Positions 52,646 through 61,232 of a DNA stretch of 64,000 nucleotides are shown here, piece after piece. Source of the stretch: Portibacter lacus (lineage in GTDB: Bacteria; Bacteroidota; Bacteroidia; Chitinophagales; Saprospiraceae); assembly GCF_021533215.1 (NCBI RefSeq), contig NZ_JAJNKA010000004.1:1-64000 (forward strand), in the 5' to 3' direction. Both the position numbers and the translations under genes were made by a program. Position 1 is the stretch's first letter, and the number at the start of each line of letters is the position of its first letter. The notes below the pieces were generated by a model. It ran no database searches. It was not told the origin of the DNA and saw only the letters and a list, made by a program, of their open reading frames with translations.

Positions 52646-53326
52646 CTAAGCAATTTCTGTCGTTAACAACTGCTCATCCTTATACTCAACTTGGTATTGC
52701 TTTCCGTCATGCTCAATAATTGCCTCTAATGGCTCAGGTGTGATTTTTAAAGAAGTAGGAAACCAAATATCTTTTAATTCATAGTTAGGTATTAACCAAA
52801 TCCCTTCTTGAGTGCCATTCGTAGCAAATCGATCCAAGTCTCCTTTCCAAAATTTTGTTTGCAGTTCATTTTCCAACTGCTCATTAATTTTGCTCACCTT
52901 ATTGGAGGGCATTCCCATTTCATTGATACTTAAAACTTTAGAAATGTCAAAAGGTGAATCAGCATTATTTTTTAGATCATACCGGACGATGAATTCTGCT
53001 ACATTGCCACTACCATCATAGAAATAAAAAGAATCTGCATTCCAAGATTCAAAGTGTTGAGTTTTTCTGCCACTTTCGATTTCAATGACTTCCGTTCTCA
53101 TTTCCATCCACTGCAGAGCCTGAATTAATTGATTAGCAGGAATTAGGAAGCAATAGTGATATTTATGAGAATCATCTGATTTTTCAAATGTTAATTCACT
53201 CCATCCTACTTTAACGGTAAATGTATTAATACTCTTGTGTAGTACAGGGAAACCCATCGTTTCTGAATAGAATTTCAATTCTGATTCAAGTTGATTCGTA
53301 TAGAGTTTTAGTTTTTTAAACTTCAT
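52646..53326 (-). CDS. VOC (glyoxalase/bleomycin resistance) superfamily protein
   Basis: 226 residues, two beta-alpha-beta-beta-beta modules. The first module starts LKLYTNQLESELKFYSETMGFPVL and ends DSFYFYDGSGNVAEFIVRYD, the usual VOC C-terminal strand with the metal-side Glu (AEF). The C-terminal half is less typical and shows no second clear metal ligand set. The reaction cannot be told from the sequence. It stands alone with no visible promoter box. Confidence 0.85.
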   Translation of the reverse strand: MKFKKLKLYTNQLESELKFYSETMGFPVLHKSINTFTVKVGWSELTFEKSDDSHKYHYCFLIPANQLIQALQWMEMRTEVIEIESGRKTQHFESWNADSFYFYDGSGNVAEFIVRYDLKNNADSPFDISKVLSINEMGMPSNKVSKINEQLENELQTKFWKGDLDRFATNGTQEGIWLIPNYELKDIWFPTSLKITPEPLEAIIEHDGKQYQVEYKDEQLLTTEIA

Positions 53327-53443
53327 GCTCGATGATTATTGATCCATTTCTATTGACATTCTGGATTCTAGCACATTATATCATTTAATTTACAGAAAGA
53401 AATAGAAAACAGTCTTAAATTCTTACGGCTGGTTTTCATCTAT

Positions 53444-54295
53444 CTAAGGATTAGATGCTTTCTTCCTCCCCACCATTACATTCAGCAACATTCCAGTAAT
53501 AATCAGGACGATCCCTAACAGTCCTAGCCATGTATAACTTTCATGGAACCAGATCCACCCTACAATAATCGCAAAGATTGCTTCGATATATTTCATCGGT
53601 GCAACCTTATTCGCCTCTGCTATTTGGAAGGCTTTCGTCATGTATAACTGCCCTAGATATCCGAAAAAACCTAGACTACCAAGCAGTAGCCATTGGTAAC
53701 CAGTGGGCTGAATCCAAACATTGATACTTCCTATCAAACCAACAAAAGTTGCTATAATCATGAAATAGTTTACGACCACAACAGGATGGTCTCTGGGGCC
53801 GATTGCCCGAAGAAAGATGTAAACGAGTCCGCTAAAAAAAGCAGATGATAAGACCAAAACGAGACCTAAAGTACTTACTCTCAAGTCAAAACCTTTGAGA
53901 AAGACAATTCCAAGAAAAGAAAGTCCGAAAAATATCCATTGAACAGGAAATACTTTTTCCTTCAGCAGGAATATCGAAAAAACAGCTGCAAAAACTGGAG
54001 CTAGATATCGCAATGAAATCGTCGTTCCAAATGGAATCAATTTTAAAGCTGAGAAAAACAATGCCATAGAAAGTACCCCAGCGATTCCTCTTCCAATCAT
54101 CAATTTACGCTGATTACCTAACATGGGAATCTTCTTCACTTTAAGATAAGTGATGCAGATGATAAGTGATCCGATACATCGAAAGAAAACTAGTTCAAAT
54201 GCATGGAAAGAATCCAGGTATTTGATAATCGAATTCATGCAAGTAAATGAGGCGGTACTTATAACCATGAATTGTAACGCCTTCCACGTATTCAT
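53444..54295 (-). CDS. EamA/DMT-family membrane transporter
   Basis: 283 residues with ten predicted membrane helices in two EamA repeats. The first contains FTCMNSIIKYLDSFHAFELVFFRCI and the second FFSGLVYIFLRAIGPRDHPVVVVNYF. The final helix and short basic tail are usual for the family. The substrate is unknown, and relatives export amino acids, metabolites or drugs. It is not in an evident operon. Confidence 0.9.
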   Translation of the reverse strand: MNTWKALQFMVISTASFTCMNSIIKYLDSFHAFELVFFRCIGSLIICITYLKVKKIPMLGNQRKLMIGRGIAGVLSMALFFSALKLIPFGTTISLRYLAPVFAAVFSIFLLKEKVFPVQWIFFGLSFLGIVFLKGFDLRVSTLGLVLVLSSAFFSGLVYIFLRAIGPRDHPVVVVNYFMIIATFVGLIGSINVWIQPTGYQWLLLGSLGFFGYLGQLYMTKAFQIAEANKVAPMKYIEAIFAIIVGWIWFHESYTWLGLLGIVLIITGMLLNVMVGRKKASNP

Positions 54296-54449
54296 AAAAT
54301 CGATTTCGTGTTTGTGCTTCTATTGATATGGGTGAGATGAATTTTGCTAATAAAGCTCAAAACCATCCTCATTTATTGCTCTAAGAGAAAAACATTCAAC
54401 GGACCACTTGAAGTGATTCATTGAATGTTTTATCATAAAGACTTGATAA

Positions 54450-56261
54450 TTAATTATCCTTGTCCACTTTTGCTACGATTCTTCTACCTTTAAGATCTAC
54501 ATCTTTGAAAAGTGCATCGACTTGCTTAGCCACGCCCTTATCTAGACCGAATAAACTATATCGTTTATTCACCTCAAAAGATCCGATCTTAGCTTTAGAA
54601 ATTCCTGTGTTTTTAGAAATAAAATCTTCTAATGCAACATCTCCGAAACCATCTGAATATCCAATATTGATAAATATATCAGTGAAATCAGGATGACTCT
54701 TTCTGTCTTTTTTAGTTTCCTTCACTTTCCGCTTGTCCTTCTTACTGTATGACTTGTCGTCATCTCTTCTACCCTTTCCATCTCTATCAAAACGAGAATC
54801 TTTTCTACGATCTTTATCACGGCTTCGTCCGCCTCTATCATCTCGGTCACGTCCTCTGTCTCTATCTCTTCCTCTACCACCTCTATCTCTATCACGACCT
54901 CGTCCGCCTCTATCTCTATCATCCGATCGACCATCACGACGTCTTTCGTCTAACTCTTTATATCGTAATTCTTGCTTCGTAGGACCTAATTGCGTATTCG
55001 AGATTAAAGCCATTAGCTCTTCTTTCGTCCAATCCTCTAACTTTTCAGCAAGCGCCTCATATATTTGTGGATTAGATGCAATTTTGTTTTCTCCATTATC
55101 AGCAAACCACTTCTCTACTTTTTCTTCTGGAGTCGGTGGTTTCAAATCAACTTTATATTCTTCGATAGAAATTTTCAACGCTTTTTCCATACGTCGAACT
55201 TTCCCAACTTCAGCTTTTCCGATGAAAGCGATAGAGATTCCGTCCTCACCTGCACGTCCTGTACGTCCACTTCTGTGTGTATAATACTCGAAAGTATCAG
55301 GTAACGCATAGTGTATTACGTGAGTTAGATTCTTGATATCTAATCCTCTCGCCGCAACATCTGATGCCACAAGTATATTCGCTTTTTTACTTCTAAACCT
55401 CTTAATAACGTGCTCCCGCTTTGACTGCGTAAGATCACCGTTAATGGCTTCTGCACTGTAGCCCGCTCTGTTTAAGTCTTTCGCGAGTTGTTCAGTTTCA
55501 CTTTTCATACGACAGAAAATCACACCGTATAAGTCGTCTGCCTTATCTATGATGTAGGTCAATTTATCAAACTTATTCTCCCTATTCACGAAAGTGAAGT
55601 AATGTTTGATGTTTTTGTTGACTTTATTTTCCTTGTTAACCGCGACCTCCACTGGGTCGTTCATGTATTTCTTCACCATCCCTCGGATGGACTTAGGCAT
55701 CGTTGCAGAGAAAAGCCAAGTATTCGCATCATCAGATGCAAATTCTAAAATCTTTTTAATCTCTTGCTCGAATCCCATGTTCAGCATTTCATCCGCTTCA
55801 TCGAGGATAAAAAATCTAACATCTTCAAGAATGATTGACTTTCTTTTTAGTAAGTCAATTACTCTACCAGGTGTACCCACAATAATATGTGGTGCATTCT
55901 TCTGGATTCTTTTCGCTTGTGCGTGTACAGGAGTTCCTCCGTATACATTCTCCATGCCTATTCCTTTAAGGTACTTCCCAAAAGTATTTAACTCCTTAAA
56001 TGTTTGAATAGCAAGTTCTCTAGTTGGACAAAGGATAATACCTTGTGTCACTCTTTTTGCAACATCTATTTTTTGCAAAAGTGGCAAGCCAAAAGCAGCT
56101 GTTTTACCAGTACCTGTTTGAGCAAGACCTATAAAATCTGTATCTTTCTCTAATAAAACTGGAATTGAACCGGATTGAATCGCAGATGGTTCGGTGAATC
56201 CTCTTTCCTTGAGGACTCTTTCTAGGGCTGGAATCAGCCCTATTTCTTCAAAATTTTTCAA
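54450..56261 (-). CDS. DEAD-box RNA helicase with RG/RD-rich linker and DbpA-type RNA-binding domain
   Basis: 603 residues. Motif I is AQTGTGKT (47-54), Ia is PTRELA, then LDEADEM and FSATMP follow, with motif VI HRSGRTGRAGEDG. A low-complexity arginine-rich stretch of RG, DR and RD units runs at about 430-500. The C-terminal 80 residues (FTDIFINIGYSDGFGDVALEDFI, FEVNKRYSLFGLDKG) match the DbpA RNA-binding fold that directs CsdA/DeaD-type helicases to RNA. Roles in ribosome assembly or RNA turnover in the cold are typical. The DR-rich DNA also gives long meaningless open frames on the other strand. Confidence 0.93.
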   Translation of the reverse strand: MKNFEEIGLIPALERVLKERGFTEPSAIQSGSIPVLLEKDTDFIGLAQTGTGKTAAFGLPLLQKIDVAKRVTQGIILCPTRELAIQTFKELNTFGKYLKGIGMENVYGGTPVHAQAKRIQKNAPHIIVGTPGRVIDLLKRKSIILEDVRFFILDEADEMLNMGFEQEIKKILEFASDDANTWLFSATMPKSIRGMVKKYMNDPVEVAVNKENKVNKNIKHYFTFVNRENKFDKLTYIIDKADDLYGVIFCRMKSETEQLAKDLNRAGYSAEAINGDLTQSKREHVIKRFRSKKANILVASDVAARGLDIKNLTHVIHYALPDTFEYYTHRSGRTGRAGEDGISIAFIGKAEVGKVRRMEKALKISIEEYKVDLKPPTPEEKVEKWFADNGENKIASNPQIYEALAEKLEDWTKEELMALISNTQLGPTKQELRYKELDERRRDGRSDDRDRGGRGRDRDRGGRGRDRDRGRDRDDRGGRSRDKDRRKDSRFDRDGKGRRDDDKSYSKKDKRKVKETKKDRKSHPDFTDIFINIGYSDGFGDVALEDFISKNTGISKAKIGSFEVNKRYSLFGLDKGVAKQVDALFKDVDLKGRRIVAKVDKDN

Positions 56262-56278
56262 ATATCTTTATTTTGCCG

Positions 56279-56286
56279 CAAAGTTA
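56279..56286 (-). promoter_or_regulatory. Bacteroidota -7 box for the DEAD-box helicase
   Basis: TAACTTTG on the minus strand matches TAnnTTTG, 18 bp before the ATG. The leader is very short. No -33 TTG is seen at N19. Confidence 0.45.
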
Positions 56287-57050
56287 GCATTTATATTTTA
56301 AACATTACGTTAAGTATGGAGTTTCAGGGCTGAATTACAATTAATTAGCGAGAAAAGAGTAATAAATTTGGTATATGTGGGTTGAATTTTAGGTGTCAGT
56401 CCGATGGTGGCTTCTTTTATTTTGATTCTCTGAACTTGCAGAAGCATAAAGGCGCTGGGACATGAGTCTTCCTGAGTATCATATAAATTCTAATTTCACT
56501 GTAGTACTTTTAAGTATCTACTTGATGTGTAAATGCAGAAATGCGATCCATTTTTATTTATTGACAAAATCAATAAGTCTTTACTGTAAGATGACACTTC
56601 CTGATGCTTTTCAGACCGCTGGAGCACTTAAGTTAACTAGTAAAATGTGAATGCTATATCTGATAGCCTGGTTTTAAACACGCAAATTCTCATGAATAAC
56701 TCATTTTTGTTCGTTTCTTTCCAATGCAAATTGCTCAGCTCTAAAATTGACATAAATCAAAAATTATAAACACATCCTCTAAATCTCTAGTGGATATATT
56801 GCCAAGCAAAATGATGATCCTATATTTGAAACCATAATGAAGTCATAGCTATGAGTCTAATTTCGCTTAACATTATATCGAAAGACAAGAATACAATGTG
56901 AAATCACTCTGAGATTTAATAGCTCAACAAACGAAACTTAAACAGAGATTTCTTGTTTTTATAATGTAATCTATAACACAAATTGACAAATCGATTTTGT
57001 AATTCTTATTAAAATCGGTTTTGAAACATGAATGAGAAATACTAAGAAAA
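56287..57050. other. 764-bp AT-rich interval without a recognisable gene
   Basis: No open frame here has support beyond chance. The 62-codon frame at 56462-56650 has no family features. The interval holds one good promoter match (listed separately at 56799) and the start region of the hydrolase gene. I see no repeat or terminator of note. Confidence 0.5.
56799..56828 (+). promoter_or_regulatory. Consensus Bacteroidota promoter 220 bp before the hydrolase gene
   Basis: TTG at 56799-56801, 19 bp, then TATATTTG at 56821-56828, an exact match to TTG-N19-TAnnTTTG. Transcription would begin near 56836, leaving a leader of about 215 nt before the hydrolase ATG. This may be an untranslated leader or a separate small RNA. 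Confidence 0.55.
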
Positions 57051-57872
57051 ATGGAGGATAAGGTAATAAATTGGGGAGGTGAAGGGCCAGTACTGCACTT
57101 AGCACATGCGAATTCTTTTCATCCAGGAGTTTATAAGTTGTTGATCGAAGAGCTGAAGAAAGAATTCGAAGTCCATTCTTTTTTATTGCGTCCATTTCAC
57201 GAAAATGCCGATCCGAATGACATTTCCAATTGGGATGGACTGAGAGATGATTTTATCCAACTGGCTGATCAAAAAGGCTGGAAAAATATTATTGGAGTTG
57301 GACATTCACTTGGGTCTACAGTTACCATGATGGCCGCCGTAGAACGTCCTGATTTATTTAGCAAGTTGGTCATAATTGAACCACCTTGTGTTCCTCAGAT
57401 CTTTTTCACGTTGCTTTCAGTAATGCCTTACAGCCTAGCAAAAAACTTAGTTCCTCCATCAAAAATTGCGTTAAAACGAAGACACAAATGGGCGTCAAAG
57501 CAAGAAGCATTTGATCTGCTGAGGAAAAAGAATATTTTTAGTCAATGGGATGATGAGACATTGAAAGCATATGTAGAATATGGCTTAGAAGAAGATGAAA
57601 ATGGCGATTACAGACTTACTTTTTCTAAGTATTGGGAGTCTAAAATTTACTGCACCATTGAAAATCCTTACCGATTATTCCCTAAGATCCAGACACCATC
57701 TTTATGTATAAGAGCAGGAGAAAGTGATGTAATCAATGACAAAAACTGGAACAAATGGCAGCGCCTGCAAGATGATGCAAAATTTGTAACCGTTGAAAAC
57801 TCTGGCCATCTCGTGCCAATGGAAAAACCTAAAGAAATAGCAGAACTGATTATTAATTCTGTCGATAATTAA
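57051..57872 (+). CDS. Alpha/beta hydrolase
   Basis: 273 residues. The nucleophile elbow is G-H-S86-L-G-S, the acid lies in RAGESDVIND and the general base His is in NSGHLVPMEKP, so the full catalytic triad is present. LAHANSFHPGVY in the first strand gives the oxyanion region. No signal peptide is seen, so the protein is cytoplasmic. The substrate is unknown, with esterase or acyl-hydrolase chemistry likely. It converges on the lipoprotein gene, and TTTTTTT near 57880 could serve as part of a shared terminator. Confidence 0.9.
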   Translation: MEDKVINWGGEGPVLHLAHANSFHPGVYKLLIEELKKEFEVHSFLLRPFHENADPNDISNWDGLRDDFIQLADQKGWKNIIGVGHSLGSTVTMMAAVERPDLFSKLVIIEPPCVPQIFFTLLSVMPYSLAKNLVPPSKIALKRRHKWASKQEAFDLLRKKNIFSQWDDETLKAYVEYGLEEDENGDYRLTFSKYWESKIYCTIENPYRLFPKIQTPSLCIRAGESDVINDKNWNKWQRLQDDAKFVTVENSGHLVPMEKPKEIAELIINSVDN

Positions 57873-57889
57873 AGGTCGTTTTTTTAATT

Positions 57890-58510
57890 TCAAAAAGATC
57901 TTAGATCTGTTAATTTTCCATTAGTCAATATGAATTCACCACTGGTAGCTTCCGGGTCATAAAAACCCCTCGCACTACCTTGAAATTCAATTTTTGCGTA
58001 ACTAGTTTTAACGCCATTTTCTATTTTTGAATCAACTTCTATGACATTAAAATCTTCATTAGCGCTTTTGTAGAAAATAACATTGTATCCAATAAGAATT
58101 CGCGCTTCATCATAATTCTCAAAGAAATTAGTCTTTTCATCTTCAAAACTTACAAATTCCCAGCTTTTATCAGCTGTAACACTCCAGTCTTCAACGATAA
58201 GTAGATCTTTATTTACATTATTTTTTAATAACATAAAACCAAACTCCATCTCTTCACCATTTTCTAAAATGATATCGTATGTAACTTCTCTAAAAACCCC
58301 ATATGTCCCATCATGGTTTTCAGCCCAATGTAAATGCTCTCTTCTATTATTAAAGCTTTTCACCTCACTTTTATACCCTTCATTTCCTTTTATGAATTCA
58401 ACTTGAAAAGTAATGGAAGGAAATTCTTCAGTTACTGGAAGCGTTTTTTTCTCGCAGCTGGAAAAAAGCACAACGAATAATATGGCTAAAAAACAATAAC
58501 TCCTCTTCAT
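57890..58510 (-). CDS. Predicted lipoprotein, function unknown
   Basis: 206 residues from ATG 58510. The open frame runs up to 58606, but the upstream part has no signal and the internal Met gives a lipoprotein leader FVVLFSSC with Cys19, so this start is preferred. The mature protein is rich in charged residues and short strands, ending GFYDPEATSGEFILTNG. No family is recognised. It is probably anchored to the outer or inner membrane on the periplasmic side. It diverges from the winged-helix regulator gene with 216 bp between starts, in which I see only the regulator promoter box. Confidence 0.7.
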   Translation of the reverse strand: MKRSYCFLAILFVVLFSSCEKKTLPVTEEFPSITFQVEFIKGNEGYKSEVKSFNNRREHLHWAENHDGTYGVFREVTYDIILENGEEMEFGFMLLKNNVNKDLLIVEDWSVTADKSWEFVSFEDEKTNFFENYDEARILIGYNVIFYKSANEDFNVIEVDSKIENGVKTSYAKIEFQGSARGFYDPEATSGEFILTNGKLTDLRSF

Positions 58511-58713
58511 TAGATTTGCATTATGAACAATACTCAATAAACGTGTATGCAGTAGATTTTGTGTTGCTGTTGCCAAATTTCTATATAAAATAATACTTTG
58601 GCACATTGATAAATTACCTTAAAATGCTGAAATGAAAAGAGTAAAATAGGTGTAAATGACTGTAAATAGTTGTAAATCGTATCTGCTTTAATGGGTAATT
58701 CTTTTCAATAGTT

Positions 58714-58721
58714 TATTTTTG
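58714..58721 (+). promoter_or_regulatory. Bacteroidota -7 box for the tethered winged-helix regulator
   Basis: TATTTTTG matches TAnnTTTG and ends five bases before the ATG at 58727, so the transcript would be almost leaderless. Confidence 0.4.
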
Positions 58722-58726
58722 CCATC

Positions 58727-59593
58727 ATGAAAAGAACTTTGCTATTCTTCTTGTTCGGAATGTTATGTTGGAGTTGTGCTACAGAAAATCCAACTTTAAT
58801 AAAGGATAAGGAAGTCATTCTAGTTCGCAAAATAGGACATGAAATCTTAAAGTATACAGGAGATTCTACATCTAGCATTAGCCCGATAAAAGAACTAAGT
58901 CCTAGCAATTACCAACTCGATTTCCAGTTACCTTTCAGCTTTGTATCAGATACCATTATCCATATCATCGATCGGGAAATGAAAAAATATTCCAGCGATG
59001 AATATATCGTCAAAGTGAATTCTTGCTCCTTAGATGAGCTGGTATTCTCCTATTTTATCTCGCCAGTAGAAAATGACGACTTGGTTTCTTGTCTCGGTAG
59101 AAATCAAAAAGAGGATTGCTATAATATTCAATTGAAATTCCTCCATGACGAAGGACGTTCGAATTACGCTGTGGCATCTTTCATTGGCATCCCAATATTA
59201 ATGCTCCTATTCTATTTTTTATGGAGGAATCGCAAAACACATGTGCCTCCAGTGGAGGAATCATTATACGAAGTAGAAGCGACTTCGAAGAATGAAAGTG
59301 TGAATAATATAGGTCAATTTAGCTTTAATTTTGACGAGCAATACTTACAATTTCATGGTAAAAAAGAACCACTTACTTATAAAGAAGCGAAAATTCTTAG
59401 CATCCTGAATTTGCAAATAAATGATGTGGTTACGCGGGAAGCATTGCTAAAAGAAGTGTGGGAAGATGAAGGCCTTATGGTAAGCAGAAGCCTCGATATG
59501 TTCATCTCTAAATTACGTAAAAAACTAAAAGCAGATTCAAGTGTTCAGATCATTAATATTCACGGAATCGGATACAAATTAATTTCAAGTTAA
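58727..59593 (+). CDS. Membrane-tethered winged-helix regulator (OmpR-type DNA-binding domain)
   Basis: 288 residues. The N-terminus is a lipoprotein-like or signal-anchor leader (FGMLCWSC). A periplasmic part of about 140 residues contains SCSLDELVFSYFISPVEND and two cysteines (C116 region, C124 region). One transmembrane helix (FIGIPILMLLFYFLWRN, about 150-168) follows. The cytoplasmic C-terminus is a Trans_reg_C domain: LTYKEAKILSILNLQINDVVTREALLKEVW and SRSLDMFISKLRKKL with HGIGYKLI. There is no receiver domain, so regulation must come through the periplasmic part, as in ToxR-like proteins. The next gene begins immediately after the TAA, so the MBL-fold protein is in the same operon. Confidence 0.88.
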   Translation: MKRTLLFFLFGMLCWSCATENPTLIKDKEVILVRKIGHEILKYTGDSTSSISPIKELSPSNYQLDFQLPFSFVSDTIIHIIDREMKKYSSDEYIVKVNSCSLDELVFSYFISPVENDDLVSCLGRNQKEDCYNIQLKFLHDEGRSNYAVASFIGIPILMLLFYFLWRNRKTHVPPVEESLYEVEATSKNESVNNIGQFSFNFDEQYLQFHGKKEPLTYKEAKILSILNLQINDVVTREALLKEVWEDEGLMVSRSLDMFISKLRKKLKADSSVQIINIHGIGYKLISS

Positions 59594-60634
59594 ATGTCTA
59601 ACCTACTTATTATCATCTTAGTGCTTGTTGTTGTTATAGCTGTTTCTTGCGCTACGCTCAATGTTCCAACCTACCAAGGTGAGAAAACAGATCACTTCGA
59701 TGGAAAAAAATTCCACGATCCGGACGGGCGAGGCTTAGGAGATTTTGGAAAATTAATGAAATACAATCGCCAGAATAAAAAAGCGAAGTGGGAATTTCAA
59801 GAAACATCGGACTTCTCTTTGGAACAAATTGACAATTTCACAACAGAAGGAAAGGTACGTTATTTCCACATCAACCATGCTACAGTTCTAATGCAAATGG
59901 ACGGTATGAATATACTGACTGATCCTGTTTATTCGAAGAGGGCAAGCCCGATATCTTGGGCAGGACCGAAAAGGTTCAGAGATCCAGGCATTCCATTTGA
60001 TAAACTTCCAAAAATTGATGCAGTACTTATTAGTCATGATCACTATGATCATCTAGATATTAGTACCTTGAAAAAATTGAGAGATCGCGACAATCCAACT
60101 ATTCTTGCAGGCTTGGGTTTGAAAGGTTTTCTTCGAAAGTTCAAATTGGAGAATGTAGTAGAATTGGACTGGAATGAAGAAACGGAGATCAATGGATTAA
60201 CATTCACATTTACGCAAGCTATACATTGGTCTAATAGAGCTTTTAGTCCTAGGAAAACGCTCTGGGGTGGATATGTTATCAAAGGAAGTTCTTCGATATT
60301 TTTCGCAGGTGATACGGCATATGGACCACATTTCACTGACATCAAAGAAAAATATGGACCTTTTGATCTAGCGTTAATTCCTGTCGGAGCTTACACGCCA
60401 AGGTTTTTCATGTTGCAAGTGCATATGGATCCTCAGCAAGCTTTTCAGACGCATATGGATGTTGATGCGAAGGAAAGTTATGCGATTCATTGGGGAACTT
60501 TTCAGTTGACGCATGAAGGTATGTATGATCCAGTGGATGAGTTAACGGTTGCATGTGATTCTGCTGGTGTTGATAATTTTTATTTTGATAGATTGGCTGG
60601 AGGTGCCCGAATAACTGGAGAAGTTAAGGAATAA
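59594..60634 (+). CDS. Metallo-beta-lactamase fold hydrolase (NAPE-PLD/UlaG-like)
   Basis: 346 residues. The N-terminal hydrophobic segment VLVVVIAVSC may be a lipoprotein leader. The metal site is LISHDHYDHLD (HxHxDH), with later ligands in FFAGDTAYG and the C-terminal YAIHWGTFQL. HINHATVLMQMDGMNILTDPVYS is the usual start of this branch, which includes N-acylphosphatidylethanolamine phospholipase D homologues. It may act on lipids or phosphodiesters at the envelope. It follows the tethered regulator without a gap, so it may be its target or partner. Confidence 0.88.
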   Translation: MSNLLIIILVLVVVIAVSCATLNVPTYQGEKTDHFDGKKFHDPDGRGLGDFGKLMKYNRQNKKAKWEFQETSDFSLEQIDNFTTEGKVRYFHINHATVLMQMDGMNILTDPVYSKRASPISWAGPKRFRDPGIPFDKLPKIDAVLISHDHYDHLDISTLKKLRDRDNPTILAGLGLKGFLRKFKLENVVELDWNEETEINGLTFTFTQAIHWSNRAFSPRKTLWGGYVIKGSSSIFFAGDTAYGPHFTDIKEKYGPFDLALIPVGAYTPRFFMLQVHMDPQQAFQTHMDVDAKESYAIHWGTFQLTHEGMYDPVDELTVACDSAGVDNFYFDRLAGGARITGEVKE

Positions 60635-60659
60635 AGTTAGTGATGTTATTAAGCAGCAC

Positions 60660-60691
60660 TTGATAGCCTCACTTTCAGCTGAGCCTATCAA
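60660..60691. terminator. Near-perfect 12-bp inverted repeat between convergent genes
   Basis: TTGATAGCCTCA at 60660-60671 and TGAGCCTATCAA at 60680-60691 pair with one mismatch around an eight-base loop. It lies between the MBL-fold gene and the Fur gene, whose stops face it. No T-run is present, so the mode of action (bidirectional terminator or Rho-type end) is open. Confidence 0.5.
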
Positions 60692-60800
60692 TGTGGTGCA
60701 GAGTTTCATCTATCTACTTTCAGAAGATTGATAACATTGCGGAAAAAAGCGCTGTCATCAAGGTAAGAGCGCAGGCATTAGAATAAGCGCTGCATCTTTG

Positions 60801-61229
60801 CTAATTTACAGAGACTTGGACAACTAAGCAGCGGTTACAAACGCCCGTCAAGATTATATCCACTTTGTCTATCTGAAAATTGGGAATTTCTATTCGCGGA
60901 TTGCTAGATAAATCTTCACATGAAACCACTTCACAATTTGTACACTTGAAATGAACATGCTGGTGCTGATGTCCTTGCTCCGAACACGTTTTCGGACACA
61001 TAGCAAAATAAGTTTCTGCATTCCCAAACTGCGTTTTATGTATCAGTCCATTTTGTAGCAATGCATTAATCGTTCGAAAAATGGTCGTTCGATCCAGCTC
61101 TCCTAGATGGCTTTGGATTTCACCGAAAGGCACTGCGCCATCATAATTCTGAACCAAACTCAAAATCTGCAACCTTGCAGGCGTTGCCTTCAGGTTTCTT
61201 TGATTTAATAAATCTTTTAGTTCTTCCAT
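60801..61229 (-). CDS. Fur-family metal-dependent transcriptional repressor
   Basis: 142 residues. The winged helix covers residues 1-80 (ATPARLQILSLVQNYDGAVPFGEIQSHL, DRTTIFRTINALLQNGLIHK). A metal-binding domain with HQHQHVHFKC, a CxxC pair in CTNC and a second pair CNRC (two structural zinc pairs) follows. The exact regulator (Fur, Zur, PerR-like) cannot be told. It begins 3 bp after the TonB-dependent receptor stop, so it is the last gene in an operon with the receptor and the cut gene upstream. This suggests self-control of metal uptake. Confidence 0.9.
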   Translation of the reverse strand: MEELKDLLNQRNLKATPARLQILSLVQNYDGAVPFGEIQSHLGELDRTTIFRTINALLQNGLIHKTQFGNAETYFAMCPKTCSEQGHQHQHVHFKCTNCEVVSCEDLSSNPRIEIPNFQIDKVDIILTGVCNRCLVVQVSVN

Positions 61230-61232
61230 TAT

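Noticed and set aside
54733-55284. Long Ser/Leu/Pro-rich plus-strand frame opposite the DEAD-box helicase
   Set aside because: It is the antisense of the helicase RD/RG repeat, where the biased codons leave all frames open.
56462-56650. 62-codon open frame in the gap before the hydrolase
   Set aside because: No family features, no convincing upstream signal, and length expected by chance in AT-rich DNA.
58511-58606. Upstream extension of the 57.9 kb lipoprotein
   Set aside because: The internal Met gives a lipobox SSC. The upstream residues have no signal.
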